NCBI RefSeq assembly: GCF_042219825.1
Contig: NZ_JBHJHQ010000006.1
Location: 62,001 to 126,000, forward strand
From: JBHJHP01 sp042219825
Lineage (GTDB): Bacteria; Bacteroidota; Bacteroidia; Bacteroidales; UBA5342
Direction of reading: 5' to 3'
DNA: 64,000 bases
The notes below the pieces were generated by a model. That model saw only the letters and a list, made by a program, of their open reading frames with translations, was not told the origin of the DNA and searched no databases. The position numbers and the translations under genes were made by a program. Shown here in pieces: positions 1 to 9,785 of the stretch; the stretch's first letter is position 1; each line of letters opens with the position of its first letter.

Positions 1-100
1 TATCAAATGTAGAAATAGGGTTGGTGAAGTAACCCTGTGCCAACATTGAAAAACTGTAAAAAATTAAAACCACAACTATTGATAATATGCCTTGCTTCAT
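1..100 (-). CDS. 5' end of an exported protein, truncated by window edge
   Basis: The minus strand opens with an ATG at 100 and stays open to the edge. The first residues form a clear signal peptide (MKQGILSIVVVLIFYSFSML then AQG), followed by GYFTNPISTFD. An asparagine-proline pair soon after the signal peptide is common in GH43-type beta-propeller hydrolases, but 33 residues cannot establish a family. It is divergent from the sigma factor gene, with a 449-base gap. Real coding is likely because of the classical signal peptide; the function is unknown. Confidence 0.6.
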   Translation of the reverse strand, partial: MKQGILSIVVVLIFYSFSMLAQGYFTNPISTFD

Positions 101-549
101 ATACTTCTCTTTTGAGCCTCTTGTTTCACTTTTATGAAATCTTTGCGTTGTTATGATTATACAATCTTATTTTGATAATTGCTCACTTATTATCCAATTT
201 AAAATTGTAAAAAAGAGACCATAAATCAGAAGATAATGGAATTAATTAATGAGTATACAAATAATTTAAGGTGTATTATTCCCTGAACCAGGTTCAAAAA
301 ATACAGCGTATTATTAAATGGGTTTATAAAAAACATGATAATTGATGTCCTTAGCAGGCATGATTAATCTTCGATTTGTTAAAAGACGCAAATGATATAG
401 TGTCAGAAAGTATAAATAAAGTTTAAAATTCAGTATAGTACCAATCGAAGGATATTTACTATCAAAAAGTTGATAACAACATGATAAATAACCATTGCTG
501 TTTTTTATTTTTTTGTATTTTTGAGCCTTCATCTAACAATTTTTAACGT
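101..549. other. Divergent intergenic region upstream of the sigma factor
   Basis: This is an AT-rich stretch between the minus-strand exported protein and the sigma factor gene. Short open frames here have no coding character. The one distinct element is a perfect palindrome at 284-296, listed separately. Promoters for both flanking genes should lie here, but I could not assign a convincing TTTG/TAnnTTTG pair. Confidence 0.6.
284..296. promoter_or_regulatory. Perfect palindrome, candidate operator
   Basis: TGAACC-A-GGTTCA is a perfect 6-1-6 inverted repeat followed by an A run. It sits in the divergent gap between an exported-protein gene and the sigma factor gene, a usual place for an operator. 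No regulator can be named. A short palindrome can also occur by chance. Confidence 0.3.
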
Positions 550-1149
550 TTGACAACTAAGGGGACTGGAAATATTGAGCAGGAGTTAATACGCAGATTA
601 AAAAGAGGGGATGAATATGCTTACAGGCAGATCTATGATGCATTTTCTGAAAATTTATTCCATTTCGCTTTTTCTTATCTTAAAAATACGTTTGAATCAG
701 AAGAAATTGTTCAGGATGTATTTATGAGGATTTGGGAAATGCGGGAAGAAATTGATGAAGAGAAATCATTCAAGAGTTTTCTTTATCGTATGACAGTTAA
801 TAAGGTATTGAACCATATTAAGCATCAGGTTGTAAAACAAAAATATGAATGTTATCTGCAAAATGTAAACCAGTCATTTAATGATAATCCTGAAGCAGAC
901 CTTCATTTTAAGGAACTTAATACTAAAATTAAGACATTATTAGTTAAGTTGCCGGGGCAGCAACAAAATATATTTAAAATGAGTAGGGTTGACGGGAATT
1001 CAAATTCTCAAATTGCTGAAGAGCTTGGACTCTCTATCAGAACCGTGGAGAATCAGATTTATCGTGCAACAAAATTTTTAAAGGAAAACCTTAAAGATGA
1101 GTATCTTATAGTTGGATTATTGATACTTCTGTTGGGAGGAGTAATGTAA
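550..1149 (+). CDS. ECF RNA polymerase sigma factor (Bacteroidetes sigma-70 expansion family)
   Basis: A 199-residue ECF sigma factor. Region 2 covers about residues 15-75 (RRLKRGDEYAYRQIYDAF, then SEEIVQDVFMRIWE). Region 4 covers about 130-180, with the helix-turn-helix NSQIAEELGLSIRTVENQIYRA. The start codon is TTG: an in-frame TAA lies at 544-546, and the first internal Met falls inside region 2, so no ATG start would keep the fold. A FecR anti-sigma and a SusC with an STN domain follow, the usual three-part trans-envelope signalling set. In such systems substrate binding at SusC frees the sigma factor, which then transcribes the locus. A hydrophobic C-terminal tail (LIVGLLILLLGG) is unusual for a soluble sigma factor; it might promote membrane association. 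Confidence 0.93.
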   Translation: MTTKGTGNIEQELIRRLKRGDEYAYRQIYDAFSENLFHFAFSYLKNTFESEEIVQDVFMRIWEMREEIDEEKSFKSFLYRMTVNKVLNHIKHQVVKQKYECYLQNVNQSFNDNPEADLHFKELNTKIKTLLVKLPGQQQNIFKMSRVDGNSNSQIAEELGLSIRTVENQIYRATKFLKENLKDEYLIVGLLILLLGGVM

Positions 1150-1232
1150 ATAAAAGTGAATGTTTGTTAATAATATGTTTAATAGCAGAAACAAGTGAGT
1201 AGAGCCTGAGCATATATTGTATTAACAGTGAA

Positions 1233-2327
1233 ATGAAGAATAAAAAGGACAATATTAGATTTAAGGAATTGCTGGACAAATTAAATTCCGGGGACACTTT
1301 ATTGGAGGAGCTTTATGAGCTTGAAACAATAATTGAAGGAAAGGACACATCTGATGAACTTAGTAGTCAGATGCTTGATGAGCTTGAAAATGAGAAGTAT
1401 AAAAGAACTGAAGCATTTGATAAGGATAAACTCTTTAACAGGATATCAGATGAACTCAGTTTTGCTAGCAGCAGGATTGAAAAAAGAAATGAAGACAAAA
1501 AAGTAATCTGGCCTAAATTTATGGCCTTCTCCAGAATTGCTGCGGTTGTTTTTGTATCTTTCATTCTGGGTGGATTAACCTATTATTTCATAAATAACCA
1601 AAGGGTATTCCAGGCAGGAAATAGTAATTGTACTGAGGTTGCAGCTCCTATGGGATCCATTTCAGAAATTATTCTACCTGATGGATCTCACGTGTGGCTT
1701 AATGCAGGAAGTAATCTAAGGTATTCAGGAACTTTTAACGAAAAGAACAGGAATGTTATTCTGGAAGGTGAGGGATATTTTCAGGTTGCCAAAAACAAAA
1801 AGTTGCCATTTATTGTAAATGCCGATGGATTTCTTGTTGAAGCGGTTGGGACCCAGTTCAATGTAAAGGCTTATGAGGATGAAGATGCCATTGAAACTAT
1901 TTTGGTTGAGGGGAAGGTCAAGCTTGATCATAAAAGTGAAAAATTTGCTGAGGATGTGTATTTGAATCCGAATTATAAGGCGATTTTTTACAAAAATCCT
2001 GAAATGAATGCAAATGGAAAGACATCACGGCTGGTAATAAGCCAAAATGTAGATCCGCTTCCATTAATATCATGGAAAGATAATAAGTTGGTTTTTAAAG
2101 GTGAACCATTCAGGGAATTGGTATTAAAACTTGGAAGAAAATACGATTATACTTTTAGGTTTGAATCGGACGATATCAAAGATCTTAGGTTTTCAGGATC
2201 GTTTGCAGATGAGAGTTTGCTTCAGGTTATGGATGCAATAAAACTATCCTGTCCAATAACGTATGCAATACAGGGGAAAGAGGTAGTAATAAGGAAAGAT
2301 ATATCAAGGCTGAAAAAATTCAATTAG
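1233..2327 (+). CDS. FecR-family anti-sigma factor with DUF4974 domain
   Basis: A 364-residue inner-membrane anti-sigma factor. A cytoplasmic sigma-binding part (about 1-94) is followed by one membrane helix (about 95-120, FSRIAAVVFVSFILGGLTYYF). The periplasmic FecR domain (about 135-232) contains LPDGSHVWLNAGSNLRY and the typical GEGYFQVA motif. A C-terminal DUF4974 domain (about 286-357) resembles an STN fold. The ATG at 1233 lies 83 bases after the sigma gene on the same strand. In this family the periplasmic part contacts the STN domain of the cognate SusC, and the next gene supplies exactly such a domain. It probably controls the downstream PUL through the sigma factor at 550. Confidence 0.93.
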   Translation: MKNKKDNIRFKELLDKLNSGDTLLEELYELETIIEGKDTSDELSSQMLDELENEKYKRTEAFDKDKLFNRISDELSFASSRIEKRNEDKKVIWPKFMAFSRIAAVVFVSFILGGLTYYFINNQRVFQAGNSNCTEVAAPMGSISEIILPDGSHVWLNAGSNLRYSGTFNEKNRNVILEGEGYFQVAKNKKLPFIVNADGFLVEAVGTQFNVKAYEDEDAIETILVEGKVKLDHKSEKFAEDVYLNPNYKAIFYKNPEMNANGKTSRLVISQNVDPLPLISWKDNKLVFKGEPFRELVLKLGRKYDYTFRFESDDIKDLRFSGSFADESLLQVMDAIKLSCPITYAIQGKEVVIRKDISRLKKFN

Positions 2328-2490
2328 TAATAAGGGGCATCACATAATTCCCTGAATGATGCATCCTGAACGTTATCTCATATAGCTGAAAGTAATAATT
2401 AAAAGGGACAGTTTTTGATAATTTAAGGGAGTGTGAAAAAAATCTAGTGCGATCGTTTTTTCTTCCGGGAAAAATTAAAAATGTTTTGTA

Positions 2491-5400
2491 GTGAAGAGTG
2501 CTGCTATTATTTTTCTGGCGTTTTTACTTCAGTTAAACCTTTCTGTTTATGCGCAGAATTATAGGTTTAGTGGCAATTACAAAGGAAAGACGATGCAGGA
2601 ACTTTTCACAATGATTGAAAGCCAGAGTCAGTATCGCTTTTTTTATAATGATGATCTTATAGATACACGTCAGAAAGTCGACATCCAGTTCGATAACCTG
2701 GGTATTGAAGAAATACTGAATAAAATTCTGAAAGATAAAAATATACGATTCGAGATCCTTGAAAACAATCTTATTGTACTCATTGCCAATCGTCCGGGAC
2801 AGGCTCAGATTATTCAAGGGAATGTAACTGATATGGAAGGTAAGCCTTTACCGGGAGTTACTATTCTTGCAAAAGTTTCAAAAACGGGTACCATTTCAGA
2901 TATGAAGGGAAACTTTTCTATCAAAATTAGGGCGACAGATTCTATCCTTATCTTTTCTTTTATTGGTATGGAAACCAAAGAGATGTCGGTATATGCCAAT
3001 GATTTTGAACATGTTACCATGGTGGAATCAGCCTATGGAATCGATGAAATAATTGCTGTAGGATATGGTTTCAAACGAAAAGAAACGTTAACAGGAGCCA
3101 TTTCAGCTATTACAGCTACCGAAATGGAACAGGTTCATGCATCAACAGTAAGTTCCACATTAGCAGGAAAAATTGGCGGTGTAACTTATCGTATGTCAGA
3201 TGGAAGACCGGGTTCCAGTGCAAATATACAGATAAGAAATATGGGGGAGCCTCTGTATATAATCGATGGAATACAGAAGGATATCGGACATTTTAATAAC
3301 CTGTCGCCGAATGATATCGAAAGCATTTCAATTTTAAAAGACGCTTCTGCCTCTATATATGGGGTAAGAGGAGCAAACGGAGTAGTAGTGGTGACGACAA
3401 AACGCGGACAAAAAGGTGCACAAAATGTCGTCAATGTAGATGCTTATACAGGCTGGCAAAACTGGTCAAGATTTCCGGAAACAGTTGGAGCATATGAATG
3501 GATGCTGGGGAAAGCAGATGCGGAGATGAATCTAAACGGAACAACAGAGATAACTCCGGAAGAACTTCAGAAATGGAAGGAAGGGACTGAATCGGGATAC
3601 CAAAGTTTTGACTGGTATAATTTCATCATCCGCCAGAATTCTCCGCAAACATCCTTTAATGTGAATACCTCCGGAGGTTCAGAACGTATTGCTTATTATC
3701 TGTCACTTACCCAACTCGATCAAAGGTCCGTCTTAGGAGATGAATTCAGGTTCTCCCGGACCAACGTTCAGTCCAATCTTGATGCACAGATCACAGACCG
3801 CTTAGTGATCAGCGCTCAGATGAACGGCAGGATTGAAACACGTGACTATCCTGGTTTGCCGGGAACGGATGATTACTGGGCACCGCGTTTCGCACTGTTC
3901 AGAAACCGTCCGACAGAACGACCGTATGCTAACGATAATCCGGATTACATCAACGATATAGGGCATATGGATACCAATTGGGCTTTGTTGAATAAGGAGT
4001 TATCCGGATACTGGCGTGAAGACTGGCGCGTGCTGCAGATGAATTACACCGCGGATTACGAAACCCCTGTAAAAGGACTATCACTGAAAGGAACGATGTC
4101 TTATTATTTTGCCGACAGGTTAATGAATGGACATGAATATACTTATGATGCCTATACTTATTATCCAGATAATCCTGAAGGCTATCAATATGTCGTAACA
4201 TTTTCAAATCTTAATCCATGGAGAGAAAGAGGGACAAGAAAAGTTCTTGAGTGGGTTATACAAACACAGGCAACATATAACAGGAAGTTTGGTGATCATC
4301 ATGTGGAAGGAATATTTGTGAATGAAAGAATTGAAAGACGTGATATATCAACATGGCTGCACGCTGTTCCCAAAACAAATGCATTACCTTTGGTTCAGTT
4401 TGAGGACATGGATACATACGATGATGGTGAAAGTGTACAGGCCAGAATCGGTTACATCGGACGGTTTAACTACAGCTATAAGAATAAATATTTTGTTGAA
4501 TTATCTGGTCGTAGGGATGCTTCCTGGATTTTTGCCAAAGCTAAACGCTGGGCCTTTTTCCCTTCTGTTTCAGGAGCATGGCGTATTACGGATGAAAAAT
4601 TCATAAAAAAATTATTGGGAGACAAATCGTTAAATCTAAAACTAAGAGGTTCATACGGAGAACTGGGAGATGATAATGTTGGAATCGATCCCTACGCGTC
4701 GTACTCCGGATATAATTATGCCACGTCTACAAATATAATTGATGGCGAAGTAATTACAGGAGCAAGGGATCGGGGAACAGATGTCAATACTGAAAAGGTT
4801 TCATGGTATACGAGTCAGATGACCGATTTTGGTGCCGATTATACCCTTAAGGATGGTAGGATTAGTGGATCTTTGGATTATTTTTACCGTAGAAGGGAAG
4901 GAATTCTTGCCAATAAGGAAGATGAGATAGTTCCTGAGGAGCTGGGTTATGATCTGCCACTTCAAAACCTTAACAGTGATGCTATAACAGGTGCAGAAAC
5001 TTCAATCAGTTACAATGGAAAAATCAGAAGCTTCAAATATACCGTTGGTGGAAATATTTCGGTAGCCAGAGAGATGTTCCTGCATTCATATAATCCTAAA
5101 TGGGGGAATTCATGGGATCACTACCGCAATTCACAGGAAGACCGATGGACTGGAACATTCTGGGGCTATGAAGCTATTGGACAGTTTGAGTCGTTTGATC
5201 AGATCAATAGTTGGCCTGTAGATAACGATGGTGAGGGAAACAGCACAATGTTGCCAGGCGATCTGATTTATAAAGATGTAAATGAAGATGGTCTGATTAA
5301 TGCTTATGATGAACGTCCGATTGGTTATCCGGGTAACAGAAATCCCATTTTTAACTTTGGGGTAAATTTCTCATGTCAGTACAAAGGATTTGATTTCAGA

Positions 5401-5853
5401 GCAGATTTTTCAGGTGCAACCGGTTATGCTTTTAACCAGAATTATGAGATGCGATGGCCTTATCAGAATACCGGAAACCTCCTGAAACAGTTTTATGAGG
5501 ACCGCTGGCACCGTGAAGATCCATATGATTTGAACAGTGAATGGATTCCTGGTACATATCCGGCGTTACGCTATAATACAGGTTGGCACAGCAATTACAA
5601 TAAGAACTCCACTTTCTGGCTTACAAATGTTCACTATCTGCGTTCCAGGACCATTGAACTTGGATATTCCCTTCCGCGTAAAATTATACGCAGAGCCGGA
5701 TTGAAAAGGGTGAGAATATTTGTAAATACTTATAACCTCTTTTCTTTTGATAATCTGAAGGAGCTCGGTGTTGAGCCGGAAGTTATGGATGCAAACGGAT
5801 TACAATATCCTCAGAACAGGCTCATCAATGTAGGAGTAAATGTGACATTTTAA
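2491..5853 (+). CDS. susC: SusC-like TonB-dependent outer-membrane glycan transporter with STN domain
   Basis: A 1120-residue outer-membrane importer for oligosaccharides. The order is: signal peptide; STN domain (about 27-100, signalling to FecR); carboxypeptidase-D-like regulatory domain (about 107-185, QGNVTDMEGKPLPGVTI); plug (about 198-307, ending GVRGANGVVVVTTKRG); and a 22-strand-type barrel ending in VGVNVTF. The start must be GTG at 2491, because an in-frame TAA is at 2476-2478 and a later Met would remove the signal peptide. SusD begins 16 bases after the stop, so the pair is co-transcribed. The STN domain separates it from the second SusC at 25463, which lacks one. The substrate is not readable from the sequence; neighbouring enzymes suggest mannose-rich oligosaccharides. 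Confidence 0.96.
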   Translation: MKSAAIIFLAFLLQLNLSVYAQNYRFSGNYKGKTMQELFTMIESQSQYRFFYNDDLIDTRQKVDIQFDNLGIEEILNKILKDKNIRFEILENNLIVLIANRPGQAQIIQGNVTDMEGKPLPGVTILAKVSKTGTISDMKGNFSIKIRATDSILIFSFIGMETKEMSVYANDFEHVTMVESAYGIDEIIAVGYGFKRKETLTGAISAITATEMEQVHASTVSSTLAGKIGGVTYRMSDGRPGSSANIQIRNMGEPLYIIDGIQKDIGHFNNLSPNDIESISILKDASASIYGVRGANGVVVVTTKRGQKGAQNVVNVDAYTGWQNWSRFPETVGAYEWMLGKADAEMNLNGTTEITPEELQKWKEGTESGYQSFDWYNFIIRQNSPQTSFNVNTSGGSERIAYYLSLTQLDQRSVLGDEFRFSRTNVQSNLDAQITDRLVISAQMNGRIETRDYPGLPGTDDYWAPRFALFRNRPTERPYANDNPDYINDIGHMDTNWALLNKELSGYWREDWRVLQMNYTADYETPVKGLSLKGTMSYYFADRLMNGHEYTYDAYTYYPDNPEGYQYVVTFSNLNPWRERGTRKVLEWVIQTQATYNRKFGDHHVEGIFVNERIERRDISTWLHAVPKTNALPLVQFEDMDTYDDGESVQARIGYIGRFNYSYKNKYFVELSGRRDASWIFAKAKRWAFFPSVSGAWRITDEKFIKKLLGDKSLNLKLRGSYGELGDDNVGIDPYASYSGYNYATSTNIIDGEVITGARDRGTDVNTEKVSWYTSQMTDFGADYTLKDGRISGSLDYFYRRREGILANKEDEIVPEELGYDLPLQNLNSDAITGAETSISYNGKIRSFKYTVGGNISVAREMFLHSYNPKWGNSWDHYRNSQEDRWTGTFWGYEAIGQFESFDQINSWPVDNDGEGNSTMLPGDLIYKDVNEDGLINAYDERPIGYPGNRNPIFNFGVNFSCQYKGFDFRADFSGATGYAFNQNYEMRWPYQNTGNLLKQFYEDRWHREDPYDLNSEWIPGTYPALRYNTGWHSNYNKNSTFWLTNVHYLRSRTIELGYSLPRKIIRRAGLKRVRIFVNTYNLFSFDNLKELGVEPEVMDANGLQYPQNRLINVGVNVTF

Positions 5854-5869
5854 ATCGTGAAACAAATAG

Positions 5870-7753
5870 TTGAAAACGGTAATTTACATATCAGTTTTAT
5901 TTTTGACGGCTTTAATCCTGAGTTCGTGTAATGATGAAAGCTTTCTTGAAAGAGAGCCAACGGATATTCTGAGTTACGAAGAGGTGTGGAAAGATAAGAC
6001 CTTGGTTTTATCTGTCTTATCCGACTTGTATGACCGAATTCCGGAATATCAGACTATAGAATATTGGGCAGGATATGTGGATTTTGATGAGGCCTTCGGT
6101 TCTTCATACAGTGATTACTGGCGGCATAAGAACAATGAATATGGGTATGATTACTGGTCTTACTGGGATTATGGTCTGGTACGTGAAATTAATTTGTTTT
6201 TGCAGAATGCAAAATCTGATATAGCTTCACAGCTAAGACCTGAGGATCGGCAACGGTTTATTGCTGAGGGCAGGTTTATAAGGGCAACGATTTATTTTGA
6301 ACTCGTAAAGCGAATGGGAGGAGTGCCACTAATCCTGGAACCTCTTAGCTATGATTTGAGTGGTGATCCGTCATCCATCCAGTTTCCACGGACAAAAGAA
6401 TCAGAGATATACGATTTTGTGCTGAACGAACTTGACACGATTAAAAGCGATCTTCCGGATGATATTGAAATTAAAGGAAGGGCAACCCAGGGACTTATTT
6501 TAGCCATGCAATCCAGAGTAGCTCTTTACGCGGCATCCATAGCTAAATACGGAGTGGAAACGCCTGATGTGTCATTGCCTGGAGGTGAGGTAGGAATTCC
6601 TGCAGAAATGGCTCATGGTTATTATCAGAAAGCATTGGGTGCAGCAGAGAAACTGCTGAATGAAGGCCCCTATTACTTGTATGAACGTAAGGAAGATTTG
6701 TCCGATAACTTTGCCAGCCTTTTCCTTGATAAGGTGAAAAATCCTGAAGTCATTTTTGTAAAGGATTATCAGCTTCAGACGAGCAAAGTGGAAGGATTTA
6801 CCGTATCAAATCAACCCTGGTCGGTAACAGAAGATCTTGAAGGAGGCCGGCTTAATCCATCGCTTAATCTCGTGCAGTCATTCGAGAAACTTGATAATAC
6901 GTTTGAAACATTTCAAACTAAGGATAGTGATGGGAATTACATCTTTTATGACAGACCTGAGGATATTTTTGCTGACCGGGATGCCCGGCTAAAAGGAACG
7001 GTAATGGTTCCCGGATCAACGTACAAGGGTAAAGACCTTGATATCTGGGCAGGTTACCTGCTACCTAACGGGAAGATCATAACAGGAGATATTTACGGAG
7101 CCAGAAAAATTTTACCGGGTAAGAGTTCAGCTGAACAGGTTGTTGGATTCGATGGTCCTATCGACGGACTTGAGTTTACAGCACAAACAGGGTTTTATGT
7201 TCGCAAATACATGGACAAAACCATTGGATCAGGGCAACGAGGTGTTAAAAGTGATGTCTGGTGGGTAAGGTACCGTTTGGGGGAAGTTTATTTGAACGCT
7301 GCAGAAGCGGCATTTGAACTTGGTGATCCGGATAAGGCAGCTCAATACCTTAATCGGTTAAGGCAACGTGCAGGATTTACAATTCCGCTGACAGTATCTG
7401 ACGTAACATTTGACAGGATTGTGCATGAACGTAAAGTGGAACTGGCATTTGAAGGACACACCCTTTGGGATATGAAACGATGGCGACTGGCACATAAAGT
7501 CTGGAATGGTGAAGCTGTTTCACTGACTGATAACCCGGGGAAAGCAGATGAAGTAAGTACGCGGGTGTATGGTCTTTGGCCTTATCGCTATTATAATCCG
7601 GGTGATCTCAATGACGGGAAATATATTTACAGGCAGGTATTGCCTGGTCAGGTTACAGGACGGGACAGATTCCGTTTAGGAAATTATTATTCACTGATAA
7701 ATGATGACATAATAAGTAGTAATCCCAAACTGGTACGCAACCCGAATCAGTAA
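5870..7753 (+). CDS. susD: SusD-like surface glycan-binding lipoprotein
   Basis: A 627-residue RagB/SusD lipoprotein that caps the SusC barrel at the cell surface. The signal peptide ends in the lipobox ILSSC (Cys20). The N-terminal helical part includes the typical EGRFIRATIYFELVKRMGGVPLI segment (split here as AEGRFIRATIYFELV and KRMGGVPLI). The C-terminal region has the usual VELAFEGHTLWDMKRWR signature and ends NPKLVRNPNQ. The start is TTG at 5870, forced by an in-frame TAG directly upstream (5867-5869). It lies 16 bases after susC. Confidence 0.95.
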   Translation: MKTVIYISVLFLTALILSSCNDESFLEREPTDILSYEEVWKDKTLVLSVLSDLYDRIPEYQTIEYWAGYVDFDEAFGSSYSDYWRHKNNEYGYDYWSYWDYGLVREINLFLQNAKSDIASQLRPEDRQRFIAEGRFIRATIYFELVKRMGGVPLILEPLSYDLSGDPSSIQFPRTKESEIYDFVLNELDTIKSDLPDDIEIKGRATQGLILAMQSRVALYAASIAKYGVETPDVSLPGGEVGIPAEMAHGYYQKALGAAEKLLNEGPYYLYERKEDLSDNFASLFLDKVKNPEVIFVKDYQLQTSKVEGFTVSNQPWSVTEDLEGGRLNPSLNLVQSFEKLDNTFETFQTKDSDGNYIFYDRPEDIFADRDARLKGTVMVPGSTYKGKDLDIWAGYLLPNGKIITGDIYGARKILPGKSSAEQVVGFDGPIDGLEFTAQTGFYVRKYMDKTIGSGQRGVKSDVWWVRYRLGEVYLNAAEAAFELGDPDKAAQYLNRLRQRAGFTIPLTVSDVTFDRIVHERKVELAFEGHTLWDMKRWRLAHKVWNGEAVSLTDNPGKADEVSTRVYGLWPYRYYNPGDLNDGKYIYRQVLPGQVTGRDRFRLGNYYSLINDDIISSNPKLVRNPNQ

Positions 7754-7763
7754 ATTGATAGTT

Positions 7764-8465
7764 ATGAAGGTGCTTAATATAATATTGACAATGATAATTC
7801 TGCTCACATGCTTCGCATCATGTAGCTATGATAATTATAAAGAGCCCGAATCGTTTTTGAAAGGTCAAATTGTTTACCAGGGTGATCCGATTGGTGTAAG
7901 CGTTACAGATGTCTCTTTTGAATTATGGGAGCCTGGCTGGCAAAAACGTACCCCTATTGATGTAGCAGTGGATCAGGACGGATCATTTTCAGCAAAACTG
8001 TTTAACGCGGAATATAAGTTGATAATCCCATCATTTCAGGGCCCGTTCAAAATGTTAATAAATGAAGAAACCGGATCAGATACGATTATTGTAAATCTGA
8101 ATGGCAATAAGGATCTGGATATTGAGGTTTTACCGTACTATATGATCAGGAATACAGAATTTTCTGTAGAAGATAACATCATTACCGCCACATTTAAAGC
8201 AGAACAAATTATTTCGGGAAGTGATGCCAGATCTATAGACCGGGTTTACCTGTACATAAATAAAACCATGTTTGTGGATTACAGGTGGAATATCTCTTCG
8301 GCTCAAATTGGTGGACGATATGTGACCAATCCGGATTCTGTGCTGATGAAGGTTAAGGTGCCAGATATGGTACCTGTTCAAACCTATGTCTTTGCCCGTG
8401 TTGGCCTGAAGATTATGGGTGTGGAAGATATGATCTTTTCTGATATTCAGAAGGTAAATCTGTAA
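7764..8465 (+). CDS. DUF3823-family surface lipoprotein
   Basis: A 233-residue lipoprotein with a signal peptide ending CFASC. Family hallmarks of DUF3823 proteins, which usually follow SusD, are present: LKGQIVYQGDPIGV, FELWEPGWQKRTPIDVAVDQDGSFSAKLF and a second beta-sandwich domain. I use the ATG at 7764 rather than the TTG at 7755, because it gives a normal-length signal peptide. It starts 10 bases after the susD stop. It probably acts as an accessory glycan-binding protein (SusE/F position), but no ligand is known from the sequence. Confidence 0.85.
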   Translation: MKVLNIILTMIILLTCFASCSYDNYKEPESFLKGQIVYQGDPIGVSVTDVSFELWEPGWQKRTPIDVAVDQDGSFSAKLFNAEYKLIIPSFQGPFKMLINEETGSDTIIVNLNGNKDLDIEVLPYYMIRNTEFSVEDNIITATFKAEQIISGSDARSIDRVYLYINKTMFVDYRWNISSAQIGGRYVTNPDSVLMKVKVPDMVPVQTYVFARVGLKIMGVEDMIFSDIQKVNL

Positions 8466-8522
8466 TGAGATGTCTTTGGACCCGAAATTAATCTGATTAA
8501 ATACTTGACAGAATTATTTGCA

Positions 8523-9617
8523 ATGCGTTTGAAAATATACATTTCCGTTATCCTTTTTATAAGTCTGATTAGTGCATGCAAACCAGGTAGCTCATCATTT
8601 CAGTCTAAAAATCCTGTTCCTGTTGAGTTTGGTGATCCTTATATTTTGAAAGCTTCTGATGGCACGTATTATATGATTGGTACCGGAGGGGTTAAGGATG
8701 GGTTTAAAATGTATTCCTCCGTTGATCTGAGTACATGGAAAGATGAAGGACGCATTTATCAGGGGCATACAGATTCATCGTGGTGTGTGGCTAATTTCTG
8801 GGCTCCGGAACTGTATGAAAGAGACGGTAAATTTTATTTGATTTTTAGTGCCGACTGGCGCGAAAATCCAACCAATGAACTGGAAAATTTCAGAATTGGT
8901 GTTGCTGTTGCAGATAAACCTACAGGCCCTTATAAGGATCTGAATAACAGGCCTGTTTTTGATCCTGGTTATCCGGTAATCGATGGGAATCTCTTATTTG
9001 AGAACGGGAAAACGTATCTGTATTATTCCAGATGTTGTTATAAACATCCTGTAGAAAGTGAGGTGGCTGACTGGGCACGTGCAAAGGGGCTGTTTAATGA
9101 AATAGAGGAAAGTTGGGTTTACGGAGTAGAACTAAAACCGGATTTTTCTGGCATTATTGGTGATCCGGAATTATTGTTAAGACCTCCGGTAAAAATGAAT
9201 GATAAGCAGGCCAAATGGGAAAGCCGATCGGTCACTTCAGGAGAGGTGAACCGGAGATGGACTGAAGGATCTTACATCTTTAAGTATGATACTACATTTT
9301 ACATGATGTACTCTGCGAATTACTTCGGTGGTGCCAACTATGCTGTTGGCTATGCTACATCAGAATCTCCATTGGGACCATTTATTAAAGCTGATAATAA
9401 TCCCGTATTACAAAAGAACAGCGAAACTGGTGGTGTGGTTACCGGAACCGGTCATAACTCCATAACCGTGTCACCTGATGGTAAACAAATGTTGTGTGTG
9501 TATCATGGACGCACAGTAAAAACAGGTGAAAACAGGGTTGTCTTTATCGATCCTATGGAAATAAAAGAGGATGGCATTCTGGTTGTATACGGTCCTACTA
9601 CTTCTTTTAAGGATTGA
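8523..9617 (+). CDS. GH43-family glycoside hydrolase, lipoprotein
   Basis: A 364-residue five-bladed beta-propeller hydrolase anchored as a lipoprotein (LISAC lipobox). The three GH43 acidic residues are visible: Asp38 in FGDPYIL (base), Asp154 in PVIDGNLLF (pKa modulator) and Glu248 in RWTEGSYIFK (acid). The WAPELYERDGKFYLIFSA segment is also typical. GH43 enzymes cut arabinose, xylose or galactofuranose linkages, so this one may remove a side-chain sugar. ATG 8523 is preferred over the TTG at 8505, because the latter adds a short N-terminus before the signal peptide. The subfamily, and therefore the specificity, was not determined. Confidence 0.85.
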   Translation: MRLKIYISVILFISLISACKPGSSSFQSKNPVPVEFGDPYILKASDGTYYMIGTGGVKDGFKMYSSVDLSTWKDEGRIYQGHTDSSWCVANFWAPELYERDGKFYLIFSADWRENPTNELENFRIGVAVADKPTGPYKDLNNRPVFDPGYPVIDGNLLFENGKTYLYYSRCCYKHPVESEVADWARAKGLFNEIEESWVYGVELKPDFSGIIGDPELLLRPPVKMNDKQAKWESRSVTSGEVNRRWTEGSYIFKYDTTFYMMYSANYFGGANYAVGYATSESPLGPFIKADNNPVLQKNSETGGVVTGTGHNSITVSPDGKQMLCVYHGRTVKTGENRVVFIDPMEIKEDGILVVYGPTTSFKD

Positions 9618-9785
9618 TACGAAATCCATTCACAATTACATAAAATTCCACATTTTTCATGAGTATATAGTTTTCTCAAACTGTAATATATCAGGATTGA
9701 GGATGTTATGACATTTTCTGATTTTCCAGTTAACTGAAGAAAATTCAAATAAATGCTAACCGGCATTGAAAAAAATTTTAATACA

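Noticed and set aside
314..532. Minus-strand 72-codon open frame upstream of the sigma factor
   Set aside because: AT-rich, no domain or signal peptide; looks like chance.
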